Assembly (NCBI RefSeq): GCF_000425725.1
Contig: NZ_KE384440.1
Location: 256,317 to 320,316, forward strand
Reading direction: 5' to 3'
From: Halomonas halocynthiae DSM 14573
Lineage (GTDB): Bacteria; Pseudomonadota; Gammaproteobacteria; Pseudomonadales; Halomonadaceae
DNA: 64,000 bases
The notes under the pieces: generated by a model
Database searches by the model: none
The model's input: only the letters and a program-made list of their open reading frames with translations
What the model was told of the DNA's origin: nothing
Shown here: positions 22,531-32,259 of the stretch, piece after piece
How positions within the stretch are numbered: position 1 is the first letter of the stretch
Layout: each line of letters begins with the position of its first letter
Position numbers and translations under genes: made by a program

Positions 22531-25500
22531 ATGGCCAAGCAATACAAAACAGGGCTGATTATTACCGGCGATGCCTCTGGTGGCATTCGCGCGGTTAAGG
22601 CCACCGAGGCTGAGCTGGCCAAGCTGAATAAGGGTTTTGATAGCGGCAACAAAAAAGCACGCGGTTTTGCCGATGGCTCGAAAAGCGCATCAAGCGAAGT
22701 GGCGGCGCTGAGCAAGTCGGCTAAAGCGGCGGCGGCTGGCGTAGCGGCGGTTTCTGCCTCTATTGCGGCGGCGGGCGGGGCGGTTTTTGCGTTCACCAAA
22801 AACGCGGCGGATAACACCCGCAGTTTGGTAAACCAAGCGCAGGTAGCAAACACCAGTGTCGCGGAATTTCAGCGCTACGCTTACGCCAGCAAATCGGTAC
22901 GCATTGAGCAAGAGAAGCTCGGCGGCATTCTGCAAGACGTTAACGATCGCGTTGGCGAATTTATGGCGACGGGCGGCGGCCCGATGGCCGATTTCTTTGA
23001 GAATATCGCGCCGGAAGTTCGCGTCACTGCCGAGCAATTCCGCAACTTATCCGGCCCGCAGGCGCTCCAGCTCTATTACGATTCGCTAGAAAAAGCGAAC
23101 TTGTCGCAAGCCGATATGACGTTCTATCTGGAGACAATGGCGAGCGATACCACGGCGCTGATTCCGTTGCTGCGCAACGGTGGCCAAGGTTTTGCAGAAA
23201 TGGCAAGCGAAGCCGACAGCCTCGGCATTGTGCTTAGTGAAATGGATGTCGCTAACCTGGCTGAGTTCGTCGCGCAAGTTGACCGCGTGAGCGCCACATT
23301 CAGTGGTCTGAGCGCTGTCGCCGCCGCTCAATTAGCGCCTACGCTATCAGATGTCGCTGATTCTCTAGTTGATGTCGCGATTGCGTTTCGAGAGGGTAAA
23401 TACGACAAGCACCTCGATGCGCTATTCAATGGCGCTCAAGTGGTGGCAACGCTGCTCGCTGGTCGCTTCGTGGGCGCAGTTGGTGCTTCAACTGTATCCA
23501 TGCTGGCTGCCACACGACAATCAGTTGCCTATCAGATGGCCTTGGCACGCATGGCGGGTGTATCAAAGACAGCCGCTGCTTCGCAAACTGCGTTAGCAGG
23601 CGCTAGTCGTGCCGCCGCTGGCGCATTGGCGCTAGTCGGCGGTCCTGCCGGTGCGGCGGTGCTCGCTGCGGGCGCTGTCTATTATTTCCGTGAAGAATTA
23701 GAGCTGGTTAAGCCCAAGGTCAAATCGACCGAGGACTACGTTCGCGAGCTGTCGGCGGGCATCGATACAATGAGTGAGTCGGCGATAAATAACCGGCTCG
23801 ACGTGCTGCGCCTCGATCTGATGGAAACGTCAAAACAAGCGATTAGCACCGCAATTGCGTTATCCAAGCTCGAAGAAACAGAGGTCATGTACGGCCAGGG
23901 AATGGCTGCTGACCAGCGTGCTGGGGTAGAGCAGCGTAGCGCACAGCTAGAGAATCTGCGTAACGAGATTGATGCTACCACGGCGACGATTGCCGAAGCG
24001 GAAGCGCGGCGCGAAGCGCTGATCGCTGGGCGCGAGCAGCACACCATCGTTACCGATGATGAGACCGAATCAATCATCCGGCAGAATCAAGCCTACTCTG
24101 ACGTTGCCGCCAGCCTAGACCCCGCCATTGCGAAGCAGAAAGCCTACACCGAAACAATGCAGGCGCTCACAAAAGAGCTGACTGCAAACAACATCTCAAG
24201 CGAGGAATTCCAGCGGCTCAAAGGGCTGGCGGAAGCCAAGCTGCATGATGTCGCCAAGGCAGCGGGAAGCACTGGTGGGGCGTTTCGCAGCCTGTCGAAA
24301 TCGGCAGACGAAGCGGGCCAATCGCTGGAAGAGCAGTCTGCGTCGGCCCAGGGGTTAATTGACACGCTGTACCCACTGCAAGCGGCTCAGCGGCAGTACT
24401 CCGATGATAAAGCCGCGCTGATTTCCTATGCGCAACAGGAGGGGCTGGGTAACGACTGGGTGGTCCAGTCAATGATCCGACTGAACGATCAGTACGCCGA
24501 GGGTAGCGCGGTTGCCGATGCGTTCGGTGAGTCGGCAGTGCAGGCCACGGAAGACGCCGCGGCTGGCACGAGCGATATGGAGAAGCTGTTCGAAAACAGC
24601 ATGGATCGCATGGACGATGCCGCCGTCGATATGTGGCGCAATTTCCTAGACGGCTCGGAAAACACGTTCGACTCGTTTAAAAACATCGCATTAGACGCGC
24701 TGGCTGAGGTGATTCACGCTTTCACCACGCGCCAGATCACGGCGTCGTTCGGCATTAATGCTCAGGGTGGAGCAGCGGGAGCGCTGGGAGGCGGCTCAGG
24801 CGGGCTAGGCGGTCTCGGTGGGTTGTTCTCTGTCGGGAAAAGCCTGCTAACAGGCGGGCTAGGCGGCATTTCTTGGGGAGGTGTCGGCACCGCTGGCTAT
24901 TCTGGCGGCTGGGCTGGGAACGCAACATCTGGGCTGGGCCCATCGGGCGCGCTTGATATGTGGGGCGGCTCAACGTCCAACTTCGGCGGCATGACGGGCA
25001 TCGCATCGTTGGGCGCAGGGATGGCAGGGAGCAAGGTCGGAGCCCTAATAGCTGACTCATTTACCGATAGGATTGCCAACTCTAATTACGGGTCGATGGC
25101 AGGCGGAGCTATCGGTACGTTTTTCGGCGGGCCAATCGGTGCGGGCATTGGCTCTGCCATCGGTAGCATTGCCGACAAACTGTTCGGGTCAAAAGACACA
25201 CCGCTCAGAATGGTCCCGATGCGGGCAGATGCTAGCTATTCCGGCTGGGACCAGGGGATATACGAGCAAGGAGCGCTAGGGGCTGTTGGGTTCCGCGACG
25301 ACGGAACGAAAGAGCTGGTAGACAAATGGAATGAGGGCGACGCCCGCACGCTGCTAAAGCAGGTGGCAGAGCTTGACGGCGCGCTGGCAAGCCTTGCGAC
25401 GAACGCCAGTGAGCTAGAGGCGATGAAAACTGCGGTCGCTGGAGCAACTGAAGCGACAGGCAACGTCGGCAACCTCGCTGGCCTATTCACTAGTCGTTAT

Positions 25501-28500
25501 GGCAGCGCCATTGGCGCGCTGGGCGATGATTTTAAAGCGTTTTTTGATTCGCTGCAGGGTGGTCTGAACGAAACTCTGCCGCAAGCAGCGCTGGCTCGCG
25601 AGTCCCTGCTGTTGATGCAAGACGCTGCCGATATTCTCAGACTGCAATTCAACGATACAGGCGCGGCTGCCTACGAGGCGGCGGGACATCTCGCTGTGAT
25701 GGCGGGCGGCACGCAGAACCTCGCGGCATTGCAAGCGAACTACCACCAAGCGATGCTCACTGATGCCGAAAAGATGGAAATGGCACGGTCAGAGCTCGAG
25801 GCGGGCTTTGGCGCTCTCGGCGCGTCTATCCCAGCGACGAAAAAAGGGTTCCGCGAGCTAGTGCAGGCGCAAGACCTGAACACCCAAGCGGGACGCGAAA
25901 ACTACGTTCAGCTGATGACGTTAGTCGATGGGTTTAACGCATTCAAGCAAGCCACCGCGCAGATACCATCGGCTCTTGACGAGATAACCAACAGGTTCGA
26001 CAAGCTCGCAGACAGCGCAAGAGATGCAATCTCGGACGCAGAAACTGGGGTTTTGCGCGCGTGGGAGGCGTTTAGTAGCCAGTCAATAGAGCAGCGTATT
26101 GCACTACTAGAACTAGCGGGTGACAAAGAGACGCTACTCGTTGAGGCCCGCGAGCGCGAGCTAGCCGCTATTGATGAGTCGCTACGCCCGACACAAGAGC
26201 GCATTTGGGCGCTTCAGGACGAAGCCGCCGCACAACAGGAGGCAGCCAAGGCTGGACAGGCGTATGCCCAGTCGCTGGCGAGTGCGCAGGACTGGCTCGG
26301 TTCGACGTTGGGCAACATTAGCGGCTGGATCGACAATCAGAACGCCACGGGCGGGTCGCCCACGGACAATCTGGCGGCGTCTCAAGCGCAGTTCGACGCA
26401 CAGCTAAAGCTGGCGCAGGGCGGCGACCGCGAGGCGCTGCAGAGCATCACTCAGTACGCCGACCGCCTGCTGGCAGGCAGCGAGGATATGTTCGCCTCCG
26501 GCCCTGCTGCTCAGGCAGAGCGCGAGAAAGTGCTGGCCGCGCTGGAAAAACTACCTGACGCGGTGAGTGCTGAGCAGTACATCGCGGACGAAATAAAGAC
26601 GGCTCTACGCGAGCAGACGGCTGGCATTACAGACGACCTGGGCGACGTTCTCACGAATGGCACGCCAGCTAAAATTGCTGCTGAGCTAGCGGGGTCGTTT
26701 GACGCGCTCACGCTCGGCGTCAGTGAGGTTCTGACGCGTGATCAGCTCGCTACAGTGATGCAGGGCAAAGCGACTGACGCGCAGCTAGATGCGCTGATGA
26801 AGATGGTTGACATCAATGGCGACGGCGTGATGAGCGGACTTGAGTCGGTCATAATCAAGTCGTTGCCGAGCGACACGCTGCTCGGGAATGTGCTGAAAAA
26901 CCAGCTTGAAACTACTCGAAACAAACAACTGACTAGGGCGCAGGTTGTGAGTGCGCTCAAGCCTGTCGCTTCGGGCAGGCAAATCAGCTCGCTAATCAAA
27001 CGTGTTGACAAAAATGCTGACGGCATCATCACCGCTGAAGAGCTGACCGCTGCGAACATTAGCAGCATGCAGACAGCGGTAGTCAGCTCGCTCAGCTCGT
27101 CGTTTGAGACGCTTGACGATAACGTTGACGGATTGCTGACATTCAGCGAGCTGAAATCAGGGCTGGCTGGCATTGCAACTAATGCTCAAATACGCTCAAT
27201 GATGGGCGCCGCCGACCTCAACAATGACGACGTTATCAGCAAGCTAGAAAGCGTCATCGTCGCGGAGATGCCGACAGATACCCGCCTTGGCACGGTGCTG
27301 AAAAACCAGCTCGAGGCGACGCGCAACAAGCAACTGACTCATGAGCAGGTTCGCAACGCCCTCGCCCCAATCGCGTCAAAATCTGTCATCAATAAGCTCA
27401 TAGAGCGTGCAGACAAAAACGCAGATGGAATCATCACTCAGCAAGAACTGAGCAACGTCCGACTAGGCGGTCTAGTCGCAGGCATCGGAAATACGCTCAA
27501 GCCGATGTTTGAGGGCATTGACACCAGCCTTGACGGACTAATTGATTACGGAGAGTTCGGTAAATATTTCGACGGCATGGCGTCGGACGCAGAGCTAGAG
27601 AACATATTTCGTCTGCTGGACGCGAACGGTGACGGCACTATCAGTGCGATTGAAGCGGGCAACGCGTCGTCTGAGGGCGTTGAGAGCAACACTCGCTCGA
27701 TAGAAGAGCGCTCACTGGACCAGCTTGCTAGCCTGCGGGGGCTGGTGCAAGAGATGACGCGCTCGACTAATCAATTCGTCGGGCTCAACTCAACGATGCA
27801 GTCTCTACGTGAGTCTATAAACGCCCTGGGCGTGGCACAGGGAGAGGCTGCGCGCATTGAGCGAGAGAGAGCGGCAGCGGCGCGGCGAGAGCGTGAGCGC
27901 ATAGAGCGAGAGAGGAAGGCGGCGGAGCAGGCGGCTCGCGAGGCGGCGGAGATAGCTAGGGTGCAAGCCGAAATCCGCAGAAACGAGACGGCACTCGCTG
28001 GACTCAGAGAGCAGTACGCTGGAGGAACAGGGCGAATAGCTGAGGCTGCGGGCGACGTGAGCTGGAGCGACAAAAACATGCTGTTCCAGCTCATTGATGC
28101 AGCAACCGGCGGCGATGAGATTCTATCTCATGATGAGCTGCTTAGGATTGCTTCAGATATTCGCGGCATGGGGCTAGATAATCAGCGAGCTGAGGCGTGG
28201 GGCGTGCGTGTTGCTCAGCAGCTCTATGCAGACTCAAATATCGCGCGAATTGAGGCGCTGATAAGGAAGCTAAAAGGGGGTAGCGGCAGCTTTGATTACG
28301 ACGCATCCGGCAGGCTCCCCCAGTTCTCCAGCGGTGGCTACACCGGAGCGGGCGGCAGGTATGAGCCAGCAGGTGTAGTGCACAAGGAAGAGATTGTTTG
28401 GAGTCAGGCAGACATTGCACGAGCTGGCGGCGTGGGTGTTGTTGAGTCCATGCGCACGATGAGCGCGAGCGCCTGGCAGGCACCGAGCAACAGCGGCGCG

Positions 28501-28776
28501 GACGGCACGCTGGGCATTCGTGCCGAGCTGCCTCCTATCTCGCTGCCGCCGCTGCTGGGCGGGGGCGACGTGGTTGAGGTGCTGCAAGACCTGCGGCACG
28601 AAGTTGCTGAGCTGCGCAAAGAAAACGCCAAGCTACAGAGCGAAGGCAACAGGCACGCGGCGGCTAGCGTGACGGTACAGCAGGCGGGCTTCCAGCGTCA
28701 GATAGCCGAGCAGCAGAAAAGCAACCGTTCACTGGCCACGATGAGCAGCAGCACACGCTTGGAGGCCGCACGATGA
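22531..28776 (+). CDS. tape measure protein with EF-hand-like repeats
   Basis: 2081 residues from ATG 22531 (GAGGTGG ribosome site; an in-frame GTG lies six bases earlier). The N-terminus has long Ala-rich helices and FFENIAPEVRVTAEQFRNLS plus LYYDSLEKANLSQADMTFYL, typical of tape measures. About 743-890 is a Gly-rich hydrophobic stretch suited to membrane passage. About 1427-1708 carries seven EF-hand-like loops (DINGDGVMSGLE, DKNADGIITAEE, DDNVDGLLTFSE, DLNNDDVISKLE, DKNADGIITQQE, DTSLDGLIDYGE, DANGDGTISAIE) in a 135-residue tandem duplication. A charged coiled coil (about 1765-1830) and a C-terminal tip-binding part follow. It sets tail length and guides DNA into the host. Confidence 0.9.
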   Translation: MAKQYKTGLIITGDASGGIRAVKATEAELAKLNKGFDSGNKKARGFADGSKSASSEVAALSKSAKAAAAGVAAVSASIAAAGGAVFAFTKNAADNTRSLVNQAQVANTSVAEFQRYAYASKSVRIEQEKLGGILQDVNDRVGEFMATGGGPMADFFENIAPEVRVTAEQFRNLSGPQALQLYYDSLEKANLSQADMTFYLETMASDTTALIPLLRNGGQGFAEMASEADSLGIVLSEMDVANLAEFVAQVDRVSATFSGLSAVAAAQLAPTLSDVADSLVDVAIAFREGKYDKHLDALFNGAQVVATLLAGRFVGAVGASTVSMLAATRQSVAYQMALARMAGVSKTAAASQTALAGASRAAAGALALVGGPAGAAVLAAGAVYYFREELELVKPKVKSTEDYVRELSAGIDTMSESAINNRLDVLRLDLMETSKQAISTAIALSKLEETEVMYGQGMAADQRAGVEQRSAQLENLRNEIDATTATIAEAEARREALIAGREQHTIVTDDETESIIRQNQAYSDVAASLDPAIAKQKAYTETMQALTKELTANNISSEEFQRLKGLAEAKLHDVAKAAGSTGGAFRSLSKSADEAGQSLEEQSASAQGLIDTLYPLQAAQRQYSDDKAALISYAQQEGLGNDWVVQSMIRLNDQYAEGSAVADAFGESAVQATEDAAAGTSDMEKLFENSMDRMDDAAVDMWRNFLDGSENTFDSFKNIALDALAEVIHAFTTRQITASFGINAQGGAAGALGGGSGGLGGLGGLFSVGKSLLTGGLGGISWGGVGTAGYSGGWAGNATSGLGPSGALDMWGGSTSNFGGMTGIASLGAGMAGSKVGALIADSFTDRIANSNYGSMAGGAIGTFFGGPIGAGIGSAIGSIADKLFGSKDTPLRMVPMRADASYSGWDQGIYEQGALGAVGFRDDGTKELVDKWNEGDARTLLKQVAELDGALASLATNASELEAMKTAVAGATEATGNVGNLAGLFTSRYGSAIGALGDDFKAFFDSLQGGLNETLPQAALARESLLLMQDAADILRLQFNDTGAAAYEAAGHLAVMAGGTQNLAALQANYHQAMLTDAEKMEMARSELEAGFGALGASIPATKKGFRELVQAQDLNTQAGRENYVQLMTLVDGFNAFKQATAQIPSALDEITNRFDKLADSARDAISDAETGVLRAWEAFSSQSIEQRIALLELAGDKETLLVEARERELAAIDESLRPTQERIWALQDEAAAQQEAAKAGQAYAQSLASAQDWLGSTLGNISGWIDNQNATGGSPTDNLAASQAQFDAQLKLAQGGDREALQSITQYADRLLAGSEDMFASGPAAQAEREKVLAALEKLPDAVSAEQYIADEIKTALREQTAGITDDLGDVLTNGTPAKIAAELAGSFDALTLGVSEVLTRDQLATVMQGKATDAQLDALMKMVDINGDGVMSGLESVIIKSLPSDTLLGNVLKNQLETTRNKQLTRAQVVSALKPVASGRQISSLIKRVDKNADGIITAEELTAANISSMQTAVVSSLSSSFETLDDNVDGLLTFSELKSGLAGIATNAQIRSMMGAADLNNDDVISKLESVIVAEMPTDTRLGTVLKNQLEATRNKQLTHEQVRNALAPIASKSVINKLIERADKNADGIITQQELSNVRLGGLVAGIGNTLKPMFEGIDTSLDGLIDYGEFGKYFDGMASDAELENIFRLLDANGDGTISAIEAGNASSEGVESNTRSIEERSLDQLASLRGLVQEMTRSTNQFVGLNSTMQSLRESINALGVAQGEAARIERERAAAARRERERIERERKAAEQAAREAAEIARVQAEIRRNETALAGLREQYAGGTGRIAEAAGDVSWSDKNMLFQLIDAATGGDEILSHDELLRIASDIRGMGLDNQRAEAWGVRVAQQLYADSNIARIEALIRKLKGGSGSFDYDASGRLPQFSSGGYTGAGGRYEPAGVVHKEEIVWSQADIARAGGVGVVESMRTMSASAWQAPSNSGADGTLGIRAELPPISLPPLLGGGDVVEVLQDLRHEVAELRKENAKLQSEGNRHAAASVTVQQAGFQRQIAEQQKSNRSLATMSSSTRLEAAR

Positions 28777-30248
28777 ACGGTGAATGGCTGCTCTCTCTAG
28801 ACGCGCTGGATGCTGACGACAATCCCGTCACGTTGCGCTTCTCAACTGGCCAGTATCACGGCGATGGCGAGGCATGGACGCCACGCATTCAGCAAGCGGG
28901 CCTTTATAAAGCGGGCCTGTTCGCTGGCGACCTGCTCAACGTCAGCCGCTCCGGCTACGGCGAAACGACGCTCATCAACTCAGATGGCGCGCTGGATTAT
29001 CTCGTCGATTACGCGATGGATGGGCGGCAAGCCGTGCTCAGCTACGCAGAGGGCGAGGCGCTGACAGAGGTGCTTGTCGGCACAGTGGCGCGCGTCAGCT
29101 ATCAGGGCCGCATGATCTCTCTGCGACTGCGCGACCCGATTGAAACGCTGCAACAGTCGCACCCGCATACGCGCTATGCCGGTGATAACGTGCTGCCGGA
29201 TGGGCTAGAGGGCACGGATGACGATATCGGCGGCACGATCAAGCCGAGACTATACGGGCAGGTGCGCAATGCACAGCCGACGCTCGTCAACACCGCAAAA
29301 CTCATCTATCAGATCAGTGACCAGAGCTGCACCGTCTCGGCGGTGTACGACAACGGCGTGCCGCTTGAATTCGACGGCGCTTACACCTCGCTGGCCGAGA
29401 TGGAGGGTGCCGCGCCTGCCGCCAGCCGGTGGGATGACTGGGAGCCGCCAGCGGGCAAATGGCGCAGCATCAACGGCTATATCCGGCTGGGCGCCACACC
29501 TGTTGGGCAGATCACCTGCGATGCAGATTGCGACGCTGCTGATGCAGGCAGTGTGATGCAGGCCATTGCGGCAGATGCAGGCGCGGCAATCGGTGATGTG
29601 TCTGCGCTCAACAGTGCAGGGCAAGTGCGAATGTGGATCACAAACGAAACCACCACCGCTGAGCTGCTCGATCAGATAGCGGTCAGTGTGGGCGGCTACT
29701 GGCGCATTGACAGCCATCGCGTGATTCAGGCGGGAACGCTGGAAGCGCCCGCTGCGCCAGAAATGACGCTGCTCGACCATCAGATGATAGAGATCAGCCG
29801 CGAATCCGCAGGCGCTGGCTCAAATGGCCTACCCGTCGGCAGAGTGCTGGTTGAGTGCGATCCGATAGAAGTCACGCAAACCGATCTGGCCGGTGACGTC
29901 GCTGAGGATAGGGTGGCTCGGTTGGCGTTGGCCGTGCGTGAGGCGGAGGCGGAAGACGCGCCCACGCTGGCTCGGCATCCGCTGGCTGACGGCGTAATGA
30001 TCAGCAGCCGCCTCGCGACTCGCGCGCAGGGTGCCGCGCTGGGCGCTCGTGTGCTGGGCTTGCTCTCGCCGCGCCGCGATAGCGTCTCTGTAATCGCTCG
30101 CGTGCAAGACACCGGCGCGCTGGCTATCGGTGACACGGTGCGCATTGTCACGCCTCGCCTCGGATACGCCGACGGCCGCAACTTGCTGGTAGTGGGCCGC
30201 GAAATAGACACCGCCCGCAATCGGCTAACACTGGATTTATGGGGGTAA
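28773..30248 (+). CDS. tail tip protein (hub or distal tail)
   Basis: 491 residues; ATG overlaps the tape measure stop (ATGA). Beta-rich with MNGEWLLSLDALDADDNPVT at the start, a central region PRLYGQVRNAQPTLVNTAKL and C-terminal GDTVRIVTPRLGYADGRNLL. It sits directly after the tape measure where distal-tail and hub proteins are encoded in siphoviruses. I do not recognise a named family, so the role is from position and general appearance. Confidence 0.6.
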   Translation: MNGEWLLSLDALDADDNPVTLRFSTGQYHGDGEAWTPRIQQAGLYKAGLFAGDLLNVSRSGYGETTLINSDGALDYLVDYAMDGRQAVLSYAEGEALTEVLVGTVARVSYQGRMISLRLRDPIETLQQSHPHTRYAGDNVLPDGLEGTDDDIGGTIKPRLYGQVRNAQPTLVNTAKLIYQISDQSCTVSAVYDNGVPLEFDGAYTSLAEMEGAAPAASRWDDWEPPAGKWRSINGYIRLGATPVGQITCDADCDAADAGSVMQAIAADAGAAIGDVSALNSAGQVRMWITNETTTAELLDQIAVSVGGYWRIDSHRVIQAGTLEAPAAPEMTLLDHQMIEISRESAGAGSNGLPVGRVLVECDPIEVTQTDLAGDVAEDRVARLALAVREAEAEDAPTLARHPLADGVMISSRLATRAQGAALGARVLGLLSPRRDSVSVIARVQDTGALAIGDTVRIVTPRLGYADGRNLLVVGREIDTARNRLTLDLWG

Positions 30249-30250
30249 CC

Positions 30251-31123
30251 ATGTCTGAGCGACACGTCACGATGTGCTGGCCAAATTATATCGACGAATC
30301 AACGCTGTCCGGCGGGCAGTGGTCGGCTAGTTTGCCGCTGTCTCAGCTCATGTCCGCCACTACGGCAGACGTAGCAGAGAGCGTCGGGTTAGATCCTGCT
30401 AATACGCAATTTGACATCACGCTGCCGCGCTTTCGCACCATCGCTGTCGTGGCGCTAAACAATCACAACCTGAGCGTTTCAGCGCGCTGTCGCGTGACGA
30501 TGTTCCGCGACACGCAGGCGCAGAACGAAATATGGAATAGCGGCTGGCAAAACGCATGGCCCGCGATTTATTCAACGGCTGAGCTGAACTGGGAGGACTC
30601 CAATTTCTGGTCTGGCAGGCCGTATGAAGAAGACCGTAAAGATTTTACCCCGCTGGGCTGGGTGTTTCTCGATAGGCTGCAGGTGGCGCGGCGTGTGCGT
30701 GTCGAAATAGACGACCCGACAAATAGCGATGGCGCAGTACGCCTCGGGCGATGCTTTCTGGGCAACTCATGGCAGCCGACGTACAACGCCAGTTACGGCA
30801 TTCAATACGGGTACGACATCGGCACGGAGTTCGAAACGGCGGGCAACGCGAACATGACCGAGTATGCGGACGTGAAAACGCCCAAGCGCACCGTGTCGTT
30901 CAGCCTCGATCATCTGGATGCTGATGAGGGTGCACGCCGAGCACTGGCATTGCAGCGGCAGCAAGGGCTGCATGGTGAAGTGCTCTACACCGAGTTTCTG
31001 GAAATCACCAACCCCGTGGCATTCTCCCGTGCATTCATCGGACGACTATCCAGCGCTGATCCGTTAGCACACCCGTACTACGCGACATACACCAATTCAA
31101 TCAGCATCAAGGAGATTCTGTGA
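30251..31123 (+). CDS. tail tip protein
   Basis: 290 residues from ATG 30251 (an in-frame ATG at 30239 overlaps the previous gene). Beta-rich (LSGGQWSASLPLSQL; LPRFRTIAVVALNNHNLSVS; LDRLQVARRVRVEIDDPT) with a carbohydrate-binding or discoidin-like feel in the middle. Position between the hub-like gene and fibre genes suggests a baseplate or tip component. Family unknown. Confidence 0.5.
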   Translation: MSERHVTMCWPNYIDESTLSGGQWSASLPLSQLMSATTADVAESVGLDPANTQFDITLPRFRTIAVVALNNHNLSVSARCRVTMFRDTQAQNEIWNSGWQNAWPAIYSTAELNWEDSNFWSGRPYEEDRKDFTPLGWVFLDRLQVARRVRVEIDDPTNSDGAVRLGRCFLGNSWQPTYNASYGIQYGYDIGTEFETAGNANMTEYADVKTPKRTVSFSLDHLDADEGARRALALQRQQGLHGEVLYTEFLEITNPVAFSRAFIGRLSSADPLAHPYYATYTNSISIKEIL

Positions 31124-31728
31124 TGACAGGCCACCGGCAGTACGTCGGCCTGAGGCTGTCTGATGTGGCGGGGGCGGTGCCGTCAGTGGCGCAGATGAGT
31201 GTGGGTGAACTGGCAATAAATACCGCCGATGGCCGCATTTACGCGCTGCTTGCTGGAGGCGTGCGGGATATCACCGACGGCTACAGCGTAGCCGAAATAG
31301 ATCAACTGCTCGGCACGAAACTGGATGCTGACAGCCGCTATACCGACGCAGAGGCCGTTGCCGCATTGCGTGCCGCCAGCGACTGGCGGGCGGTTGACTG
31401 GAATGCAGCTTACGGCTGGGGCGACCACGCGCAAGCGGGCTACCTAAAAAGTGTTGGCTGGGCCGCAGTGAGCGACAAGCCGGCATTTTCTGATGTCGCC
31501 ACGTCCGGCGCGTATAGCGACCTGAGCGGCAAGCCCGACCCCACCGACTACGCCACGGCATCGCAAGGCGCGAAGGCCGACAGCGCGGTGCAGCCTAGCG
31601 ACATTGGCACTGCCGCCGCCGCCAACAAAGACGACTTCGACCCAGCAGGCAGCGCCGCCAGCGTCGAAAAACGAATCACCCACACCCTTCAGCAGCAGTC
31701 CGATCCACTACTGATGCACTTCTTGTAA
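31123..31728 (+). CDS. tail fibre-like protein
   Basis: 201 residues from ATG 31123 (TGATG with the previous stop). The middle has short fibre repeats: DWNAAYGWGDHAQAGYL, then FSDVATSGAYSDLSGKPDPT, which are typical of phage tail fibres and phage-like collagen-free stalks. The N-terminal 60 residues (GLRLSDVAGAVPSVAQMSVG) probably attach to the tip. It is short, so it may form the proximal part of a multi-protein fibre. Confidence 0.7.
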   Translation: MTGHRQYVGLRLSDVAGAVPSVAQMSVGELAINTADGRIYALLAGGVRDITDGYSVAEIDQLLGTKLDADSRYTDAEAVAALRAASDWRAVDWNAAYGWGDHAQAGYLKSVGWAAVSDKPAFSDVATSGAYSDLSGKPDPTDYATASQGAKADSAVQPSDIGTAAAANKDDFDPAGSAASVEKRITHTLQQQSDPLLMHFL

Positions 31729-31748
31729 CAGAGTCATAGGAGGCCTAT

Positions 31749-32249
31749 ATGGCTAGCGTGACATTTCCCGTCGAGTTCGGCGGCGACGGCAACACCTACA
31801 CCGGCGATGATAACCCAAACACGGGCCTTGCAAACGATGGACACCGCCTTCGCTTTGTGCCCGCTCTTGCTAACGCGGTCGCGATGGCGGAATGGACGAA
31901 AGAGAAGGCCGGCGAGACAAACAATGACCGGCACCTAGCAACAACAGCAGCCGCGCAAGCGCAAGGCTCGCGGGCAGCCGCGCAGGCATCTGAGCTGGCT
32001 GCAACCGCTGCCGCTGCCGCTGCCATTGAGTCAGCAAAACTGGGTGCGGCGTATTACCCGAGCGCCGCCGTCGCGCTCGATGACACCGAGCCGGGGGCTT
32101 ATTTCAACGTGTTAGAGGGCGATTATATTCAACTCTATCTCAATGATAACGGTGCAGCTAAACCGTTAATCCGGATGGCATCACAAGAGTCGCTAGATAA
32201 ATTAAACGCCCGCCCTGACCCCCTCCTTACATCACTCGTTTTTAGTTGA
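31749..32249 (+). CDS. fibre-associated protein with Ala-rich coiled coil
   Basis: 166 residues with ribosome site AGGAGGCC. N-terminal VTFPVEFGGDGNTYTGDDNP, a central Ala-rich helix (TTAAAQAQGSRAAAQASELA) likely to trimerise, and a C-terminal beta part (EPGAYFNVLEGDYIQLYLND). Similar N-termini are found in phage tail fibre components. Function inferred. Confidence 0.6.
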   Translation: MASVTFPVEFGGDGNTYTGDDNPNTGLANDGHRLRFVPALANAVAMAEWTKEKAGETNNDRHLATTAAAQAQGSRAAAQASELAATAAAAAAIESAKLGAAYYPSAAVALDDTEPGAYFNVLEGDYIQLYLNDNGAAKPLIRMASQESLDKLNARPDPLLTSLVFS

Positions 32250-32259
32250 GGTTATATCA

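Noticed and set aside
31183..31561. Minus-strand frames within fibre genes
   Set aside because: Arg/Cys-rich antisense frames without ribosome sites or domains, typical of high-GC shadows.
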